In this document: positions 10,935 to 19,616 of the stretch, piece by piece
Layout of the letters: each line of letters opens with the position of its first letter
Position numbering within the stretch: position 1 is the stretch's first letter
Source: Paracoccaceae bacterium
Lineage (GTDB): Bacteria; Pseudomonadota; Alphaproteobacteria; Rhodobacterales; Rhodobacteraceae
NCBI GenBank assembly: GCA_014762635.1
Contig: JABURR010000047.1
Coordinates: forward strand, 1 to 64,000
Length of the DNA: 64,000 nt
Reading direction: 5' to 3'
Program-made: the position numbers and the translations under genes
The notes under the pieces: generated by a model
What the model was told of the DNA's origin: nothing
Databases searched by the model: none
Seen by the model: the letters and a program-made list of their open reading frames with translations, nothing else

Positions 10935-10979
10935 ACTGGCTCCTTTCACGCGCCCAAGGCGCGCCGTTTGGCTGCCCTT

Positions 10980-11008
10980 GGCTTACTCCCGCACCCCGGC
11001 ATGGTCAA
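10980..11008 (-). promoter_or_regulatory. possible nuo operon promoter
   Basis: In the 148-bp gap before nuoA, the minus strand carries TTGACC (11008-11003), a 17-nt spacer and TAAGCC (10985-10980). The -35 element and the spacing are good, while the -10 is poor. This is the best sigma-70-like match I see between the glutathione transferase gene and nuoA. A short palindrome CATACA-GA-TGTATG lies upstream at 11057-11070 and could be an operator. Confidence 0.3.
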
Positions 11009-11082
11009 CCGAGGGACCGGGATTTCCCCGTGATTCCATTAGTGGAAACGCCAAGGCATACATCTGTATGCAAAATGGGGCC

Positions 11083-11739
11083 TCACGTATCCCAGACTGG
11101 ATAAAATGGCCTCTTGTAAATTCCCGAACCCTCGGGCGGAAGCGAGTCGCGGAACGCCTTCCGCTCCTCCAACCGCCCGTACCAGGCCGAGAGATTCGGC
11201 AGCGAGTCGGTCTCGGCGAAATGGCGGGCCATGTAGATCGCCTGCCCGACCGAGACATCCGCCGCGGAAAACCCCGAGGTGAGAAGATAATCGCGCCCGT
11301 CAGCCAGCGCGCCCTCGACGGCCTCGTAGCATTTCCCCAGCCGCTTGGTCTCGATCTTCATCACCGTAGGGCTGCGCATGTGATCCTCGTAGAGCACCAC
11401 GTGCTGTTGCGTCAGTGCCGCCGCATGCTGGCTGATGGTCTCGCAGAAATGCACCCAGGTCAGCCACTCGGCCCGTTCGGGATGGCCCGGCCCGCGGCCC
11501 ATGCCCGCATCGGGGTAAAGCTCGCACAGGTATTCGGTGATCGCACCGCTTTCCCACATGACGGTGTCGCCGATCTCGATCGCGGGAACCCGACCCGCCG
11601 GGTTCAGGCCAAGGAATTCTTCCGAGCGCAGGGTCTTGTCGAACGGATAGACCTTGAGCCGAAAGTCGACCCCGAGTTCGTTCAGCAGCCAGAGCGACCG
11701 CATGGACCGGGTCTGGTGGCAATGGTGCAGCGTGATCAT
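11083..11739 (-). CDS. glutathione S-transferase family protein
   Basis: A 218-aa protein with the two-domain glutathione transferase layout. A thioredoxin-like N-terminal domain starts ITLHHCHQTRSMRSLWLLNELG. It contains the cis-proline/GSH segment GRVPAIEIGDTVMWESGAI (about residues 49-67), where the glutamate-serine pair binds glutathione. The remainder is an all-alpha domain with the N-capping-box-like segment SAADVSVGQA. The substrate cannot be inferred. It lies alone between nuoA and the LprI-like gene, both on the same strand, with 148 bp to nuoA, so it is probably a separate unit. Confidence 0.9.
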   Translation of the reverse strand: MITLHHCHQTRSMRSLWLLNELGVDFRLKVYPFDKTLRSEEFLGLNPAGRVPAIEIGDTVMWESGAITEYLCELYPDAGMGRGPGHPERAEWLTWVHFCETISQHAAALTQQHVVLYEDHMRSPTVMKIETKRLGKCYEAVEGALADGRDYLLTSGFSAADVSVGQAIYMARHFAETDSLPNLSAWYGRLEERKAFRDSLPPEGSGIYKRPFYPVWDT

Positions 11740-11767
11740 CCGGCCCTCCCTTCGGTTGGCGCGGACC

Positions 11768-12283
11768 CTACAGCCCTTCCATCCAGTCTTCCAGCGCCAG
11801 CGCCTGCCGACCGGTCATCACCATCAGGCAAGAGGCCTCGGCCGGCCCGGCGCCGGACCCGTTGGTCCACCGGGCCCGCTCGTAGGCGCAAGAGGCATCG
11901 CGGAACGGAATCCAGGCGCGCTGCATCTCGCGCAGGGCCTCGGCGACCGAAGACACCTGGGTGCCATCGGCGGCAAGTTCCGCATCCATGGTCTTTTCCT
12001 GTGCCATCAACTCTCCGTAGGCCACGTTCAGGCGATCATCCCAGTACTCGAGTTCCAGGCGGATGCACGCGTTCATTCCCATCGTGGAATAGCCGCCCGG
12101 GCTGTCCTCCATGCACAGTTCGGCCGATTGCCCGACACAGCCGTTCCGATCCCCGGATTCGGCAAGGCACTCTTCGGTCGCGGCGGGCGAAAACGTCATG
12201 TCCTGCGCGGATGCAGCAGGCACGAAAGCCCCCCCGGCGAAACAGGCGGAAAGCAACAGGATCGGGGCAGAACGGCGGATCAT
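11768..12283 (-). CDS. secreted LprI/DUF1311-like protein
   Basis: A 171-aa exported protein. Residues 1-26 form a signal peptide ending ASA before QDMTF. The mature protein has the pattern of the lysozyme-inhibitor LprI N-terminal (DUF1311) domain: several cysteines (EECLAESG, NGCVGQS, LCMED, NACIRLE, ASCAYE, ASCLMV) and the motif YWDDRLNVAYGELM, which is diagnostic. The start at 12283 has GAGGTC upstream; longer frames to 12421 would bury the signal peptide. A role in resisting lysozyme-like enzymes is the family suggestion only. It is divergent from the oligopeptidase gene. Confidence 0.82.
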   Translation of the reverse strand: MIRRSAPILLLSACFAGGAFVPAASAQDMTFSPAATEECLAESGDRNGCVGQSAELCMEDSPGGYSTMGMNACIRLELEYWDDRLNVAYGELMAQEKTMDAELAADGTQVSSVAEALREMQRAWIPFRDASCAYERARWTNGSGAGPAEASCLMVMTGRQALALEDWMEGL

Positions 12284-12459
12284 TTGGACCTCATGAGGTT
12301 GGACCCTGACCACACGACGCCAAAGCCGCCCGCCGGTCAAGCCCCAGCCGGTCGCAACGCGCCGGCCGCGCCCCCCTGTGTTGCCCCAGCCCCCCTGACC
12401 GGCGCCTGCGCGTTTGGGCACGTGAGGCCGGATATTTCCAAACAGAAGAAGCCACGGCC

Positions 12460-12489
12460 TTGCACTGGCCCGAGCGAAGCGCCTATCTC
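12460..12489 (+). promoter_or_regulatory. candidate promoter of the M3 peptidase gene
   Basis: TTGCAC (12460-12465) is followed by 18 nt and TATCTC (12484-12489), placing the transcription start near 12496, about 20 nt before the ATG. A very similar element, TTGCACTGG with a TATC -10, precedes yceD at 21,410, which supports a common housekeeping promoter type in this genome. Confidence 0.45.
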
Positions 12490-12516
12490 GGGACTAGCAA
12501 TCAATGAGAGGGTTAC

Positions 12517-14340
12517 ATGCTGAGTTCCGACAAGACACCGCTGTTCGACGCCGATGCCTCGGGGGGCAAGGAACTGGGGAAACTGCCGGACTGGGATCTC
12601 AGCGATCTTTACACGGGCGAGGACGCGCCGGAACTCAAGCGCGACATGGAGTGGCTCGAGGGCGCCTGCGCCGGGTTCGCAGCCGATTACGAAGGCAAGC
12701 TGGCGGGCCTCGATGCCGGGCAGATGCTGGAATGCGTGCTGCGCTACGAGAAAATCGACACGGTGGCCGGGCGCATCATGTCCTTCGCGGGTCTGCGTTA
12801 TTACCAGAACACCACGGACGCGGGCCGCGCCAAGTTCATGTCCGACTGCCAGGACAGGATCACCACGTTCACCACGCCGCTGGTGTTCTTCACGCTCGAG
12901 CTCAACCGGATCGAGGATGACAAGCTCGACGCCCTGTTTGCCGCGGATGCGGACCTCGCGCGGTTCAAGCCGATCTTCGAGCGGATGCGCGCCATGCGGC
13001 CGCACCAGCTTTCGGACGAGTTGGAGAAATTCCTGCATGACCAGTCGGTCGTGGGCGCCTCGGCCTGGAACAAGCTTTTCGACGAGACAATCGCGGGCCT
13101 GAGCTTCACCGTGGATGGCGAGGAGCTTGGCATCGAGGGCACGCTGAACCTTCTGACCGAACAGGATCGCGCCAAGCGCGAGGCGGGCGCGCGGGAACTG
13201 GCACGGGTCTTTGGCGAGAACGTCAAGCTCTTCGCGCGCGTCCACAACACGCTCGCCAAGGAAAAGGAGGTCGAGGACCGCTGGCGCAAGATGCCCACCC
13301 CTCAGCATGGCCGCCACCTGGCGAACCACGTGGAGCCCGAGGTGGTGGAGGCCCTGCGCAATGCGGTGGTGGCCGCCTACCCGCGCCTGTCGCACCGCTA
13401 CTACGAGCTGAAGCGCAAGTGGCTGGGCCTCGATACGCTGGAGGTCTGGGACCGCAACGCGCCGCTGCCGATGGAAGAAACCCGGCTGGTGGCCTGGCCC
13501 GAGGCACGCGAAACGGTGATGAACGCCTATTCGGAATTCGACCCGAAGATGGCCGAGATCGCCGAGCCCTTCTTCGACAAGGGCTGGATCGACGCGGGCG
13601 TGAAGCCCGGCAAGGCGCCGGGCGCTTTCGCCCACCCCACCGTGGCCGAGGTGCACCCTTACGTGATGCTGAACTACCTGGGCAAGCCGCGCGACGTCAT
13701 GACACTGGCGCATGAGTTGGGCCACGGGGTTCACCAGGTTCTGGCCGCGGGCCAGGGGGAACTGCTGTCTTCGACCCCGCTGACGCTGGCCGAAACCGCC
13801 TCGGTCTTTGGCGAGATGCTCACGTTCCGCCGCCTGCTGGCCAATGCCAAGAACGATGCCGAGCGCAAGGTCCTGCTCGCGGGCAAGGTCGAGGACATGA
13901 TCAACACGGTCGTGCGCCAGATCGCCTTCTACGACTTCGAATGCAAGCTGCACGCGGCCCGGCGCGAAGGGGAACTGACGCCCGAGGATATCAACGCGCT
14001 CTGGATGAGCGTGCAGGCCGAAAGCCTTGGCCCGGTGTTCAACTTCATGGAGGGCTACGAGACATTCTGGGCCTATATCCCGCATTTCGTCCACTCGCCC
14101 TTCTACGTCTACGCCTATGCCTTCGGCGACGGGCTGGTGAACGCGCTCTATGCGGTCTACGAGGAAGGCCGCCCCGGCTTCCAGGAGCAGTATTTCGAGA
14201 TGCTGAAAGCGGGCGGTTCCAAGCACCACAAGGAGCTTCTGGCACCCTTCGGCCTGGATGCCACGGACCCGGCCTTCTGGGACAAGGGGCTGAGCATGAT
14301 CTCGGGCCTCATCGACCAGCTGGAGGCGCTGGAAAGCTAG
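12517..14340 (+). CDS. pepF: M3-family oligoendopeptidase (PepF-like)
   Basis: A cytoplasmic zinc peptidase that cuts short peptides. The 607-aa product shows the thimet-oligopeptidase signature AHELGHGVHQ with zinc ligands H399 and H403 and catalytic E400. The downstream glutamate is in LTLAETASVFGEM near residue 428. The C-terminal motif HFVHSPFYVYAYAFGDGLV is typical of the PepF/M3 clade. The start ATG at 12517 follows GAGAGGG. The gene is monocistronic: it has its own promoter-like element upstream and a strong terminator at 14,373. Substrate range is not deducible. Confidence 0.94.
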   Translation: MLSSDKTPLFDADASGGKELGKLPDWDLSDLYTGEDAPELKRDMEWLEGACAGFAADYEGKLAGLDAGQMLECVLRYEKIDTVAGRIMSFAGLRYYQNTTDAGRAKFMSDCQDRITTFTTPLVFFTLELNRIEDDKLDALFAADADLARFKPIFERMRAMRPHQLSDELEKFLHDQSVVGASAWNKLFDETIAGLSFTVDGEELGIEGTLNLLTEQDRAKREAGARELARVFGENVKLFARVHNTLAKEKEVEDRWRKMPTPQHGRHLANHVEPEVVEALRNAVVAAYPRLSHRYYELKRKWLGLDTLEVWDRNAPLPMEETRLVAWPEARETVMNAYSEFDPKMAEIAEPFFDKGWIDAGVKPGKAPGAFAHPTVAEVHPYVMLNYLGKPRDVMTLAHELGHGVHQVLAAGQGELLSSTPLTLAETASVFGEMLTFRRLLANAKNDAERKVLLAGKVEDMINTVVRQIAFYDFECKLHAARREGELTPEDINALWMSVQAESLGPVFNFMEGYETFWAYIPHFVHSPFYVYAYAFGDGLVNALYAVYEEGRPGFQEQYFEMLKAGGSKHHKELLAPFGLDATDPAFWDKGLSMISGLIDQLEALES

Positions 14341-14372
14341 GCCCGGATCGCGAGGAACCGCAGGAAAACAAA

Positions 14373-14410
14373 CGCCCGGTCACTTGTCGTGGCCGGGCGA
14401 TTTCTTTTTT
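14373..14410 (+). terminator. rho-independent terminator after the M3 peptidase
   Basis: An 11-bp stem (CGCCCGGTCAC paired with GTGGCCGGGCG, one G-T pair) with the loop TTGTC is followed by ATTTCTTTTTT. It starts 32 nt after the stop codon and ends just before the convergent DUF4389-like gene. Confidence 0.9.
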
Positions 14411-14422
14411 CACACCGTCAGG

Positions 14423-14689
14423 TCACGACCAAGGAAACGGCTTCTTCTCGGTGCTGCCGGTCTGGAACTTCGCCACGGCGGCGAGCCACGGCGCGAGTTT
14501 CTCGCCGAAATCCGAGATCGCCTTGTTCTTTTCCCGCGCGAACAGCATCCAGCCGAACTGGAGCACGGTCAGCACGAACAGCACCGTCTCGGCGATGGCG
14601 AAAAGCACGGCGAAGACAAGCATCGCAAGGCCCCGCATCAGGACATTGTTGCGCTGGTCGTCGGTGTAGGTTTCTTCAGGTGTCGTCAT
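14423..14689 (-). CDS. DUF4389-like small membrane protein
   Basis: An 88-aa protein starting MTTPEETYTDDQRNNVLMRG. A long hydrophobic stretch (about residues 22-47, LAMLVFAVLFAIAETVLFVL) makes one or two membrane helices, followed by FGEKLAPWLAAVAKFQTG. This order of elements matches the DUF4389 family as I remember it. I chose the ATG at 14689 because AAGGAGG lies 5 nt upstream. The function is unknown. It sits 17 nt after the host-attachment-type gene on the same strand, so the two probably form a small operon. Confidence 0.78.
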   Translation of the reverse strand: MTTPEETYTDDQRNNVLMRGLAMLVFAVLFAIAETVLFVLTVLQFGWMLFAREKNKAISDFGEKLAPWLAAVAKFQTGSTEKKPFPWS

Positions 14690-14706
14690 GGCCCCCTCCT
14701 TGGGGT

Positions 14707-15153
14707 TCAAAATGCAGCCACATCCTGAAAATGGGGTGCCAGGTTGCGCGCTTCAATATTTGCGAGGTCCTTGGGCAGATCGGCCTGCAGCGCGGCACGC
14801 AGGGTCTGCGGCAGCTTCTCGCGCAGGACGCCCAGCATCTTGGGCGGCGCGGCCATGATCAGACGGTCGTAATTGCCGCCATCCCAACGCTGCTGCGCGC
14901 GTGCGACCACGTGATCGGCAAAGGCCACGCGCATCTGCTCACGCTCATCGGAATGCGGCTCCATCCCGTGCTGCGCCATGCCCGGCGCGGCGCTGGAGCG
15001 GCCGCGCTGGTCGGCGAACCGGATCTCGCTGCCCGGAACGTCGTCCTTGTCCACGGTCTCGACCTCTTCCAGACCGGCACCGACGCCCGCGTTTTCCAAA
15101 AGACGCATGCGGCCTTCGCTGGCGACGAGAACAAGCGTGCGCACTGGTTTCAT
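14707..15153 (-). CDS. host-attachment-type protein
   Basis: A 148-aa soluble protein starting MKPVRTLVLVASEGRMRLLEN. The N-terminal strand, the AFADHVVARAQQ helix and the segment YDRLIMAAPPKMLGVLREKL fit the bacterial host-attachment protein family (PF10116), first described in plant-associated bacteria. In most genomes its molecular role is unclear, and the fold suggests a relative of release-factor/RNA-binding domains. The start at 15153 has GGAGGGG 5 nt upstream. It is followed by the DUF4389-like gene. Confidence 0.82.
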   Translation of the reverse strand: MKPVRTLVLVASEGRMRLLENAGVGAGLEEVETVDKDDVPGSEIRFADQRGRSSAAPGMAQHGMEPHSDEREQMRVAFADHVVARAQQRWDGGNYDRLIMAAPPKMLGVLREKLPQTLRAALQADLPKDLANIEARNLAPHFQDVAAF

Positions 15154-15221
15154 GATTGCCCCTCCGAGTTCAAATACCGGGGGACCCTGCCACGAAAGCC
15201 TTGCCGGGACCTTGACCTGCC

Positions 15222-16187
15222 TCAAGCGGCGGCGAAAACCATGTCGATCATCCGCTGGGTGCCGCGTGCATCCTCGAGCGTCCAGGGATAGGGCGCGCCA
15301 TCGCGGATCGAGCGGCCGAATGCCTCCACCTGCCGAACGTATTGCTGCGCCTCGGTGAACCGCTCCACGGTGGCGCGTTGGCCCTCACCCACGAGTTCCA
15401 GCCGCGCCTCGCCATAGCTGCCGGCGTTGAACGGCGCGGTGAGCCGCAGGATCCCGTTCTCACCATGGAACACCATCTCCTGCCGCAGATGCAGGCGCAT
15501 GCTGGTCATGGCCGAGAGCGTGAAGGAGGGGAACTGGGCGATCACCTGGGCATAGACGTCGACCTCGTTCTCCCAGCGGATATTGGCGCACAGGATGCGC
15601 TCGGGCTCCTCGCCGGTCACGAACCGGGTCGCGCCATAGGGATAGACGCCGATGTCCCGGATGCCACCGCCGCCGGTCTCGGGCCGGTTGCGGATGTTCG
15701 AGGCATCAGCATTGAAATAACTGAAAGCCCCGTCCACGTGGATCAGCTTCCCGATCGCGCCCTCGCGGTAAAGCTCCCGCGCGCGCTGCCATTGCGGGTG
15801 ATGCACGATCATATAGGCCTCGGCGGCCAGCAGCCCCGCCTTGTCGCGGGCCGCGATCAACTCGTCGATCTCCTCGGCGTTCAGCGCGATGGGCTTTTCC
15901 GTCAGAACATGCTTGCCGGCCAGAAGCGCCTTCTTCGTCCACTCCACGTGCAGGTGGTTCGGAAGCGGAACGTAGACCGCGTCGATCGCCGGATCGTCCA
16001 GCAGCGCATCGTAGCTGTCGTAAAGCTCCAACCCCGGCGCGAAGGCCTGGAACGGCGCCGCCTTCTCGGCTGACGATGCCGCCAGCCCGGCCAGCACCGC
16101 ACCCTCGGCGGCGTGGATCGCCCGGCCCATGTGCTGCTGGGCAAATTTCGCCGCGCCAAGGATTCCCCAGCGGATCGGTTGCGTCAT
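15222..16187 (-). CDS. Gfo/Idh/MocA-family oxidoreductase
   Basis: A 321-aa NAD(P)-dependent dehydrogenase. The Rossmann start is RWGILGAAKFAQQHM (nucleotide loop GAAKFA). The family signature at about residues 91-99 is HVLTEKPIA, whose lysine takes part in catalysis. The C-terminal domain contains GGGGIRDIGVYP, a conserved catalytic/substrate region. The start at 16187 has GGGAGG 7 nt upstream. The family acts on sugars, inositols, dihydrodiols and biliverdin, and the substrate here is open. It is divergent from the PLP decarboxylase gene with a 102-bp gap. Confidence 0.92.
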   Translation of the reverse strand: MTQPIRWGILGAAKFAQQHMGRAIHAAEGAVLAGLAASSAEKAAPFQAFAPGLELYDSYDALLDDPAIDAVYVPLPNHLHVEWTKKALLAGKHVLTEKPIALNAEEIDELIAARDKAGLLAAEAYMIVHHPQWQRARELYREGAIGKLIHVDGAFSYFNADASNIRNRPETGGGGIRDIGVYPYGATRFVTGEEPERILCANIRWENEVDVYAQVIAQFPSFTLSAMTSMRLHLRQEMVFHGENGILRLTAPFNAGSYGEARLELVGEGQRATVERFTEAQQYVRQVEAFGRSIRDGAPYPWTLEDARGTQRMIDMVFAAA

Positions 16188-16289
16188 GATCTTGCCTCCC
16201 TGATTTGCCCGGCAGCATAGCCGAATAATCCTTCCAGGCCAGCGATCTGCACTTGCGGGGCGTACGTGTCGCATGGCCTTATCCGTCCC

Positions 16290-17681
16290 ATGAATCACGA
16301 CGATCTCCGAGATTGGGCCAAGCGCGCCGCCGATTGGGTCCACGGCTATTACGCAAGCCTGCGCGACCACCCGGTCCGCGCCCAGGTGCAACCGGGCGAG
16401 GTGGCCGCGCAACTGCCCGACACCGCCCCCGAAGCCGCCGAACCGATGGAGGCGATCTTCGCGGATTTCGAGGCCATCGTCCCCGGCGCCATGACCCATT
16501 GGCAGCACCCGCGCTTCTTCGCCTATTTCCCGGCCAATGCCGCGCCCGCCTCGATCCTGGCCGAGCAACTCACCGCCGCCATGGCCGCGCAGGGGATGCT
16601 CTGGCAGACCTCCCCCGCCGCGACCGAGATCGAACAGGTTATGATCCGCTGGCTGCGCGACGCGCTGGGGCTGGCCCCGCATTTCACCGGCACGATCCAC
16701 GACAGCGCCACCACCGCCACGCTCTGCGCGGTGCTGACCATGCGCGAACGCGCCCTTGGGTGGGAGGGCCTAGACAAGGGCCTGAGCACCAGCCCCCGGC
16801 TTCGGCTCTATGCCTCGAACCAGGGCCATTCCTCGATCGACAAGGCGGCGCGGCTGGCGGGCATCGGTCAGGCGAACCTGGTGAAGGTGCCCACCGACAA
16901 GACGCTCTCGATGGACCCCTGGGCGCTGGACGAGGCGATCCGCGCCGACATCGCCAACGGCTATACCCCCGCGGGCGTGATCCTGTCCGTGGGCGGCACC
17001 GGCGTCGGCGCCTCGGACCGGATCGGCCCCTGCCTTGCGGTTGCCCGTGCGCATGGCCTCTATACCCATGTGGACGCCGCCTGGGCGGGCTCCGCGATGA
17101 TCTGCCCCGAGTTCCGCCCACTCTGGCAGGGCGTCGATGGCGCCGACAGCATCGTCTTCAACCCGCACAAATGGCTCGGCGCACAGTTCGACTGCGCGGT
17201 ACAGTTCCTCGCCGACCCCACGCCGCAGGTGCGGACCCTCGGCCTGCGCCCGGATTACCTTGAGACCCTCGGCACCTCCGAGATCACCAATTTCAACGAA
17301 TGGACCGTGCCGCTGGGCCGCCGCTTCCGGGCGCTGAAACTCTGGTTCGTGCTGCGCGCCTACGGGCTCGAGGGGTTGCGGAGCCGCATCCGCAACCACG
17401 TCGCCTGGGCCGAGGAACTGTGCGAGGCCATCGCCGCCCTACCGGGGTTTGAGATCGTCACGCCCCCGGCCCTGTCGCTCTTCACCTTCCGCTACGGCGA
17501 CGACGCCGCGACCGAGGCGCTGCTGACCCGCATCAATGACGACGGCCGCATCTACCTGACCCAGACCCGCCACGACGGCCAGTTCGTCATCCGCGTCCAG
17601 GTCGGCCAGTTCGACTGCACCCGCGAGGACGTCATGAGCGTGCTGGATGTGGTGAGGGAGTTGGCCTCACCGCCCCCGTAG
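16290..17681 (+). CDS. group II PLP-dependent amino acid decarboxylase
   Basis: A 463-aa member of the aromatic-L-amino-acid/glutamate/histidine decarboxylase family. The PLP lysine is K294 in NPHKWLGAQFD. The aspartate pairing with the pyridine nitrogen is in HVDAAWAGS, and HDSATTATL is the phosphate-side loop. PRFFAYFPANAAPASILAE near residue 75 is the substrate-entry segment typical of aromatic amino acid decarboxylases. The likely product is an arylamine such as tryptamine, tyramine or phenethylamine, but substrate choice is not certain. The ATG at 16290 lacks a clear ribosome site; a GTG at 16266 would add eight residues. Confidence 0.9.
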   Translation: MNHDDLRDWAKRAADWVHGYYASLRDHPVRAQVQPGEVAAQLPDTAPEAAEPMEAIFADFEAIVPGAMTHWQHPRFFAYFPANAAPASILAEQLTAAMAAQGMLWQTSPAATEIEQVMIRWLRDALGLAPHFTGTIHDSATTATLCAVLTMRERALGWEGLDKGLSTSPRLRLYASNQGHSSIDKAARLAGIGQANLVKVPTDKTLSMDPWALDEAIRADIANGYTPAGVILSVGGTGVGASDRIGPCLAVARAHGLYTHVDAAWAGSAMICPEFRPLWQGVDGADSIVFNPHKWLGAQFDCAVQFLADPTPQVRTLGLRPDYLETLGTSEITNFNEWTVPLGRRFRALKLWFVLRAYGLEGLRSRIRNHVAWAEELCEAIAALPGFEIVTPPALSLFTFRYGDDAATEALLTRINDDGRIYLTQTRHDGQFVIRVQVGQFDCTREDVMSVLDVVRELASPPP

Positions 17682-17711
17682 GCCGGGCTTCAGCCCGGCA
17701 CCTCGGTGCCA
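17680..17711. repeat. REP-like palindrome downstream of the decarboxylase
   Basis: Arms GCCGGGCT (17682-17689) and AGCCCGGC (17692-17699) are separated by TC. A second small hairpin GGCAC-CTCG-GTGCC (17697-17710) overlaps its end. The sequence begins at the stop codon of the decarboxylase gene. The GGGCTTCAGCCC core resembles short palindromic repeats scattered between genes in many proteobacteria; copy number in this genome is unknown. Confidence 0.55.
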
Positions 17712-17783
17712 GACCAGAAGTCCGATGAAAGTCCGATAGTATTCCGGTGGTTTTCCGATTTGGAAATCGCGCCGCCGGGGCGG

Positions 17784-19607
17784 TCAGCCCGCGGCCTTTT
17801 CCTCGAGCGTCAGCCACTCTTCCTCGGCGGCCTCAAGCGCCGTTTGGCGTTGGGACAGGGCCTCGGTGGCCTTCTGCGCCTTCACCGGTTCGCGGGTGAA
17901 AAGATCGGCGTCCGACAGCAGCTCCGAGAGCTTGGCGATCTCGGCTTCCAGCCGTTCGATCAGGGCCGGAAGTTCTTCAAGCCGATGCTTTTCGGTGAAG
18001 GACAAGCCTTTGGAAGGCTTTTGTTTCTCCCCCTTCTCGCGGGGCTTCCCGGGGGCCGGTTTGTTCGTCGCGTCGGTTTTTTCAGAGGCCGTGGGCCCCT
18101 CGGCCCGCTGCGCCTGATAATCGCTCCAGCCACCGGCATAGGCGGTGACCTTCCCGTCGCCCTCCATCGCCAGCGTCACCGTCGCCACCCGGTCGAGGAA
18201 ATCGCGGTCGTGGCTCACCAGCAGCACGGTGCCGTCGAAGTCGGACAGCAGTTCCTGCAACAGGTCCAAAGTCTCGATATCCAGGTCGTTCGTCGGCTCG
18301 TCCAGCACCAGCAAATTCGCCGGTTGCGCCATGATCTTGGCGAGCAGCAGCCGCGCCTTCTCGCCCCCTGAAAGCGAGCGCACGGGGGCGCGGGCCTGGG
18401 CCTCGGAGAACAGGAAATCCTTAAGATAACCAACCACATGGCGCGGTGCGCCGCGCACCATCACCTGATCCGCCCGGCCCGAAACGCGCAGGTCCTTGTC
18501 GCCGGTCAGGCTTTCCCAGAGGCTCATCTCCGGGTCCAGCGCCGCGCGGTTCTGGTCGAAGACCGCAAGCTCCAGGTTGGTGCCCTGTTCGACCGTGCCG
18601 GTGTCGGGCGCCAGTTCGCCGGTCAGCATCTTCAGCAGAGTCGTCTTGCCCACGCCGTTCGGACCCACCAGCGCGACGCGATCCCCCCGCGCCACACGCA
18701 GCGAGAAATCCTTCACGATGGCCTTTCCGGCGAAATTCTTCGAGATGCCCTTGGCTTCGATCACCCGCTTGCCGGATTTCGGCGCCGCCTCCAGCGCCAT
18801 TTCGGCGGCGCCCTGGCGGCGGATCATCGCGGCCCGTTCAGAGCGCAGGTCCGCCAGCGCCCGCACCCGCCCCTGGTTGCGCTTGCGCCGGGCCGAGATG
18901 CCTTCGACCGCCCAACGCGCCTCGGCCTTGATCTTGCGGTCGAGCTTGTGCCGGGCGAGGTCTTCTTCCTCCCAGAGCTTGTCGCGCCAGTCCTCGAAGG
19001 CGTCGAAGCCCTGCTCCATCCGTCGCACCACGCCCCGGTCGATCCAGAGCGTTGCCCGCGCCAGCGCCCTGAGCACCGCGCGGTCGTGCGAGATCAGCAC
19101 AAAGGCCGCCTGTGTGGTCTTGAGCTCGTTCTCGAGCCAGGCGATGGCGCGGATGTCGAGGTGGTTCGTCGGTTCGTCCAGCAGCATCAGCTCGGGTGCC
19201 TCGGCCAAGAGCTTGGCCAGCGCCGCGCGCCGCCTTTCCCCGCCAGAGGCGGTTGAGACAGGCCGCGCCGGGTCGAAATCCAGACCTTCAGCCGCCATTT
19301 CGACGCGATAGGCCTCGGACGGTTCCAGCGCCGAGAGGGCAAAATCCCCCAGCGTGGCAAAGCCCGTCATCACCGGGTCCTGCTCCATGTAGCCGACTGA
19401 GACGCCCGTGGGCACCACGCGCTCGCCGCCATCGGGCTCCACCAGACCGGCCATCACCTTCATCAGCGTGGACTTGCCTGAGCCGTTGCGCCCCACCAGC
19501 GCCAGCCGGTCGCCGGGCTGGATCACCAAGTCGAGCCCGGAAAACACCGGGTCCCCGCCGAAGGTGAGGTGAATGTCGGAAAGCTGGAGAAGGGGTGCGC
19601 GTGCCAT
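17784..19607 (-). CDS. uup: ABC-F family ATPase (Uup-like)
   Basis: A soluble protein with two ATP-binding cassettes and no membrane segments; this family works on ribosomes or DNA and not in transport. The 607-aa product has a first Walker A GRNGSGKST (39-47) with signature ASGGERRR, and a second Walker A GPNGVGKTT with signature LSGGEKARL. Both cassettes have LLDEPTNHLD or VLDEPTNDLD Walker B motifs. The linker between cassettes is highly charged, and the C-terminal 70 residues form a coiled coil (LPALIERLEAEIAKL), as in Uup. The OlsB-like gene lies 9 nt downstream of the stop in map terms but is transcribed first, so the two are probably co-transcribed. Confidence 0.9.
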   Translation of the reverse strand: MARAPLLQLSDIHLTFGGDPVFSGLDLVIQPGDRLALVGRNGSGKSTLMKVMAGLVEPDGGERVVPTGVSVGYMEQDPVMTGFATLGDFALSALEPSEAYRVEMAAEGLDFDPARPVSTASGGERRRAALAKLLAEAPELMLLDEPTNHLDIRAIAWLENELKTTQAAFVLISHDRAVLRALARATLWIDRGVVRRMEQGFDAFEDWRDKLWEEEDLARHKLDRKIKAEARWAVEGISARRKRNQGRVRALADLRSERAAMIRRQGAAEMALEAAPKSGKRVIEAKGISKNFAGKAIVKDFSLRVARGDRVALVGPNGVGKTTLLKMLTGELAPDTGTVEQGTNLELAVFDQNRAALDPEMSLWESLTGDKDLRVSGRADQVMVRGAPRHVVGYLKDFLFSEAQARAPVRSLSGGEKARLLLAKIMAQPANLLVLDEPTNDLDIETLDLLQELLSDFDGTVLLVSHDRDFLDRVATVTLAMEGDGKVTAYAGGWSDYQAQRAEGPTASEKTDATNKPAPGKPREKGEKQKPSKGLSFTEKHRLEELPALIERLEAEIAKLSELLSDADLFTREPVKAQKATEALSQRQTALEAAEEEWLTLEEKAAG

Positions 19608-19616
19608 GAGCGCGAG

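Noticed and set aside
12337-14229. 630-codon open frame antisense to the M3 peptidase
   Set aside because: Same cause: it mirrors the codon bias of a certain gene and has no start signal or motif.
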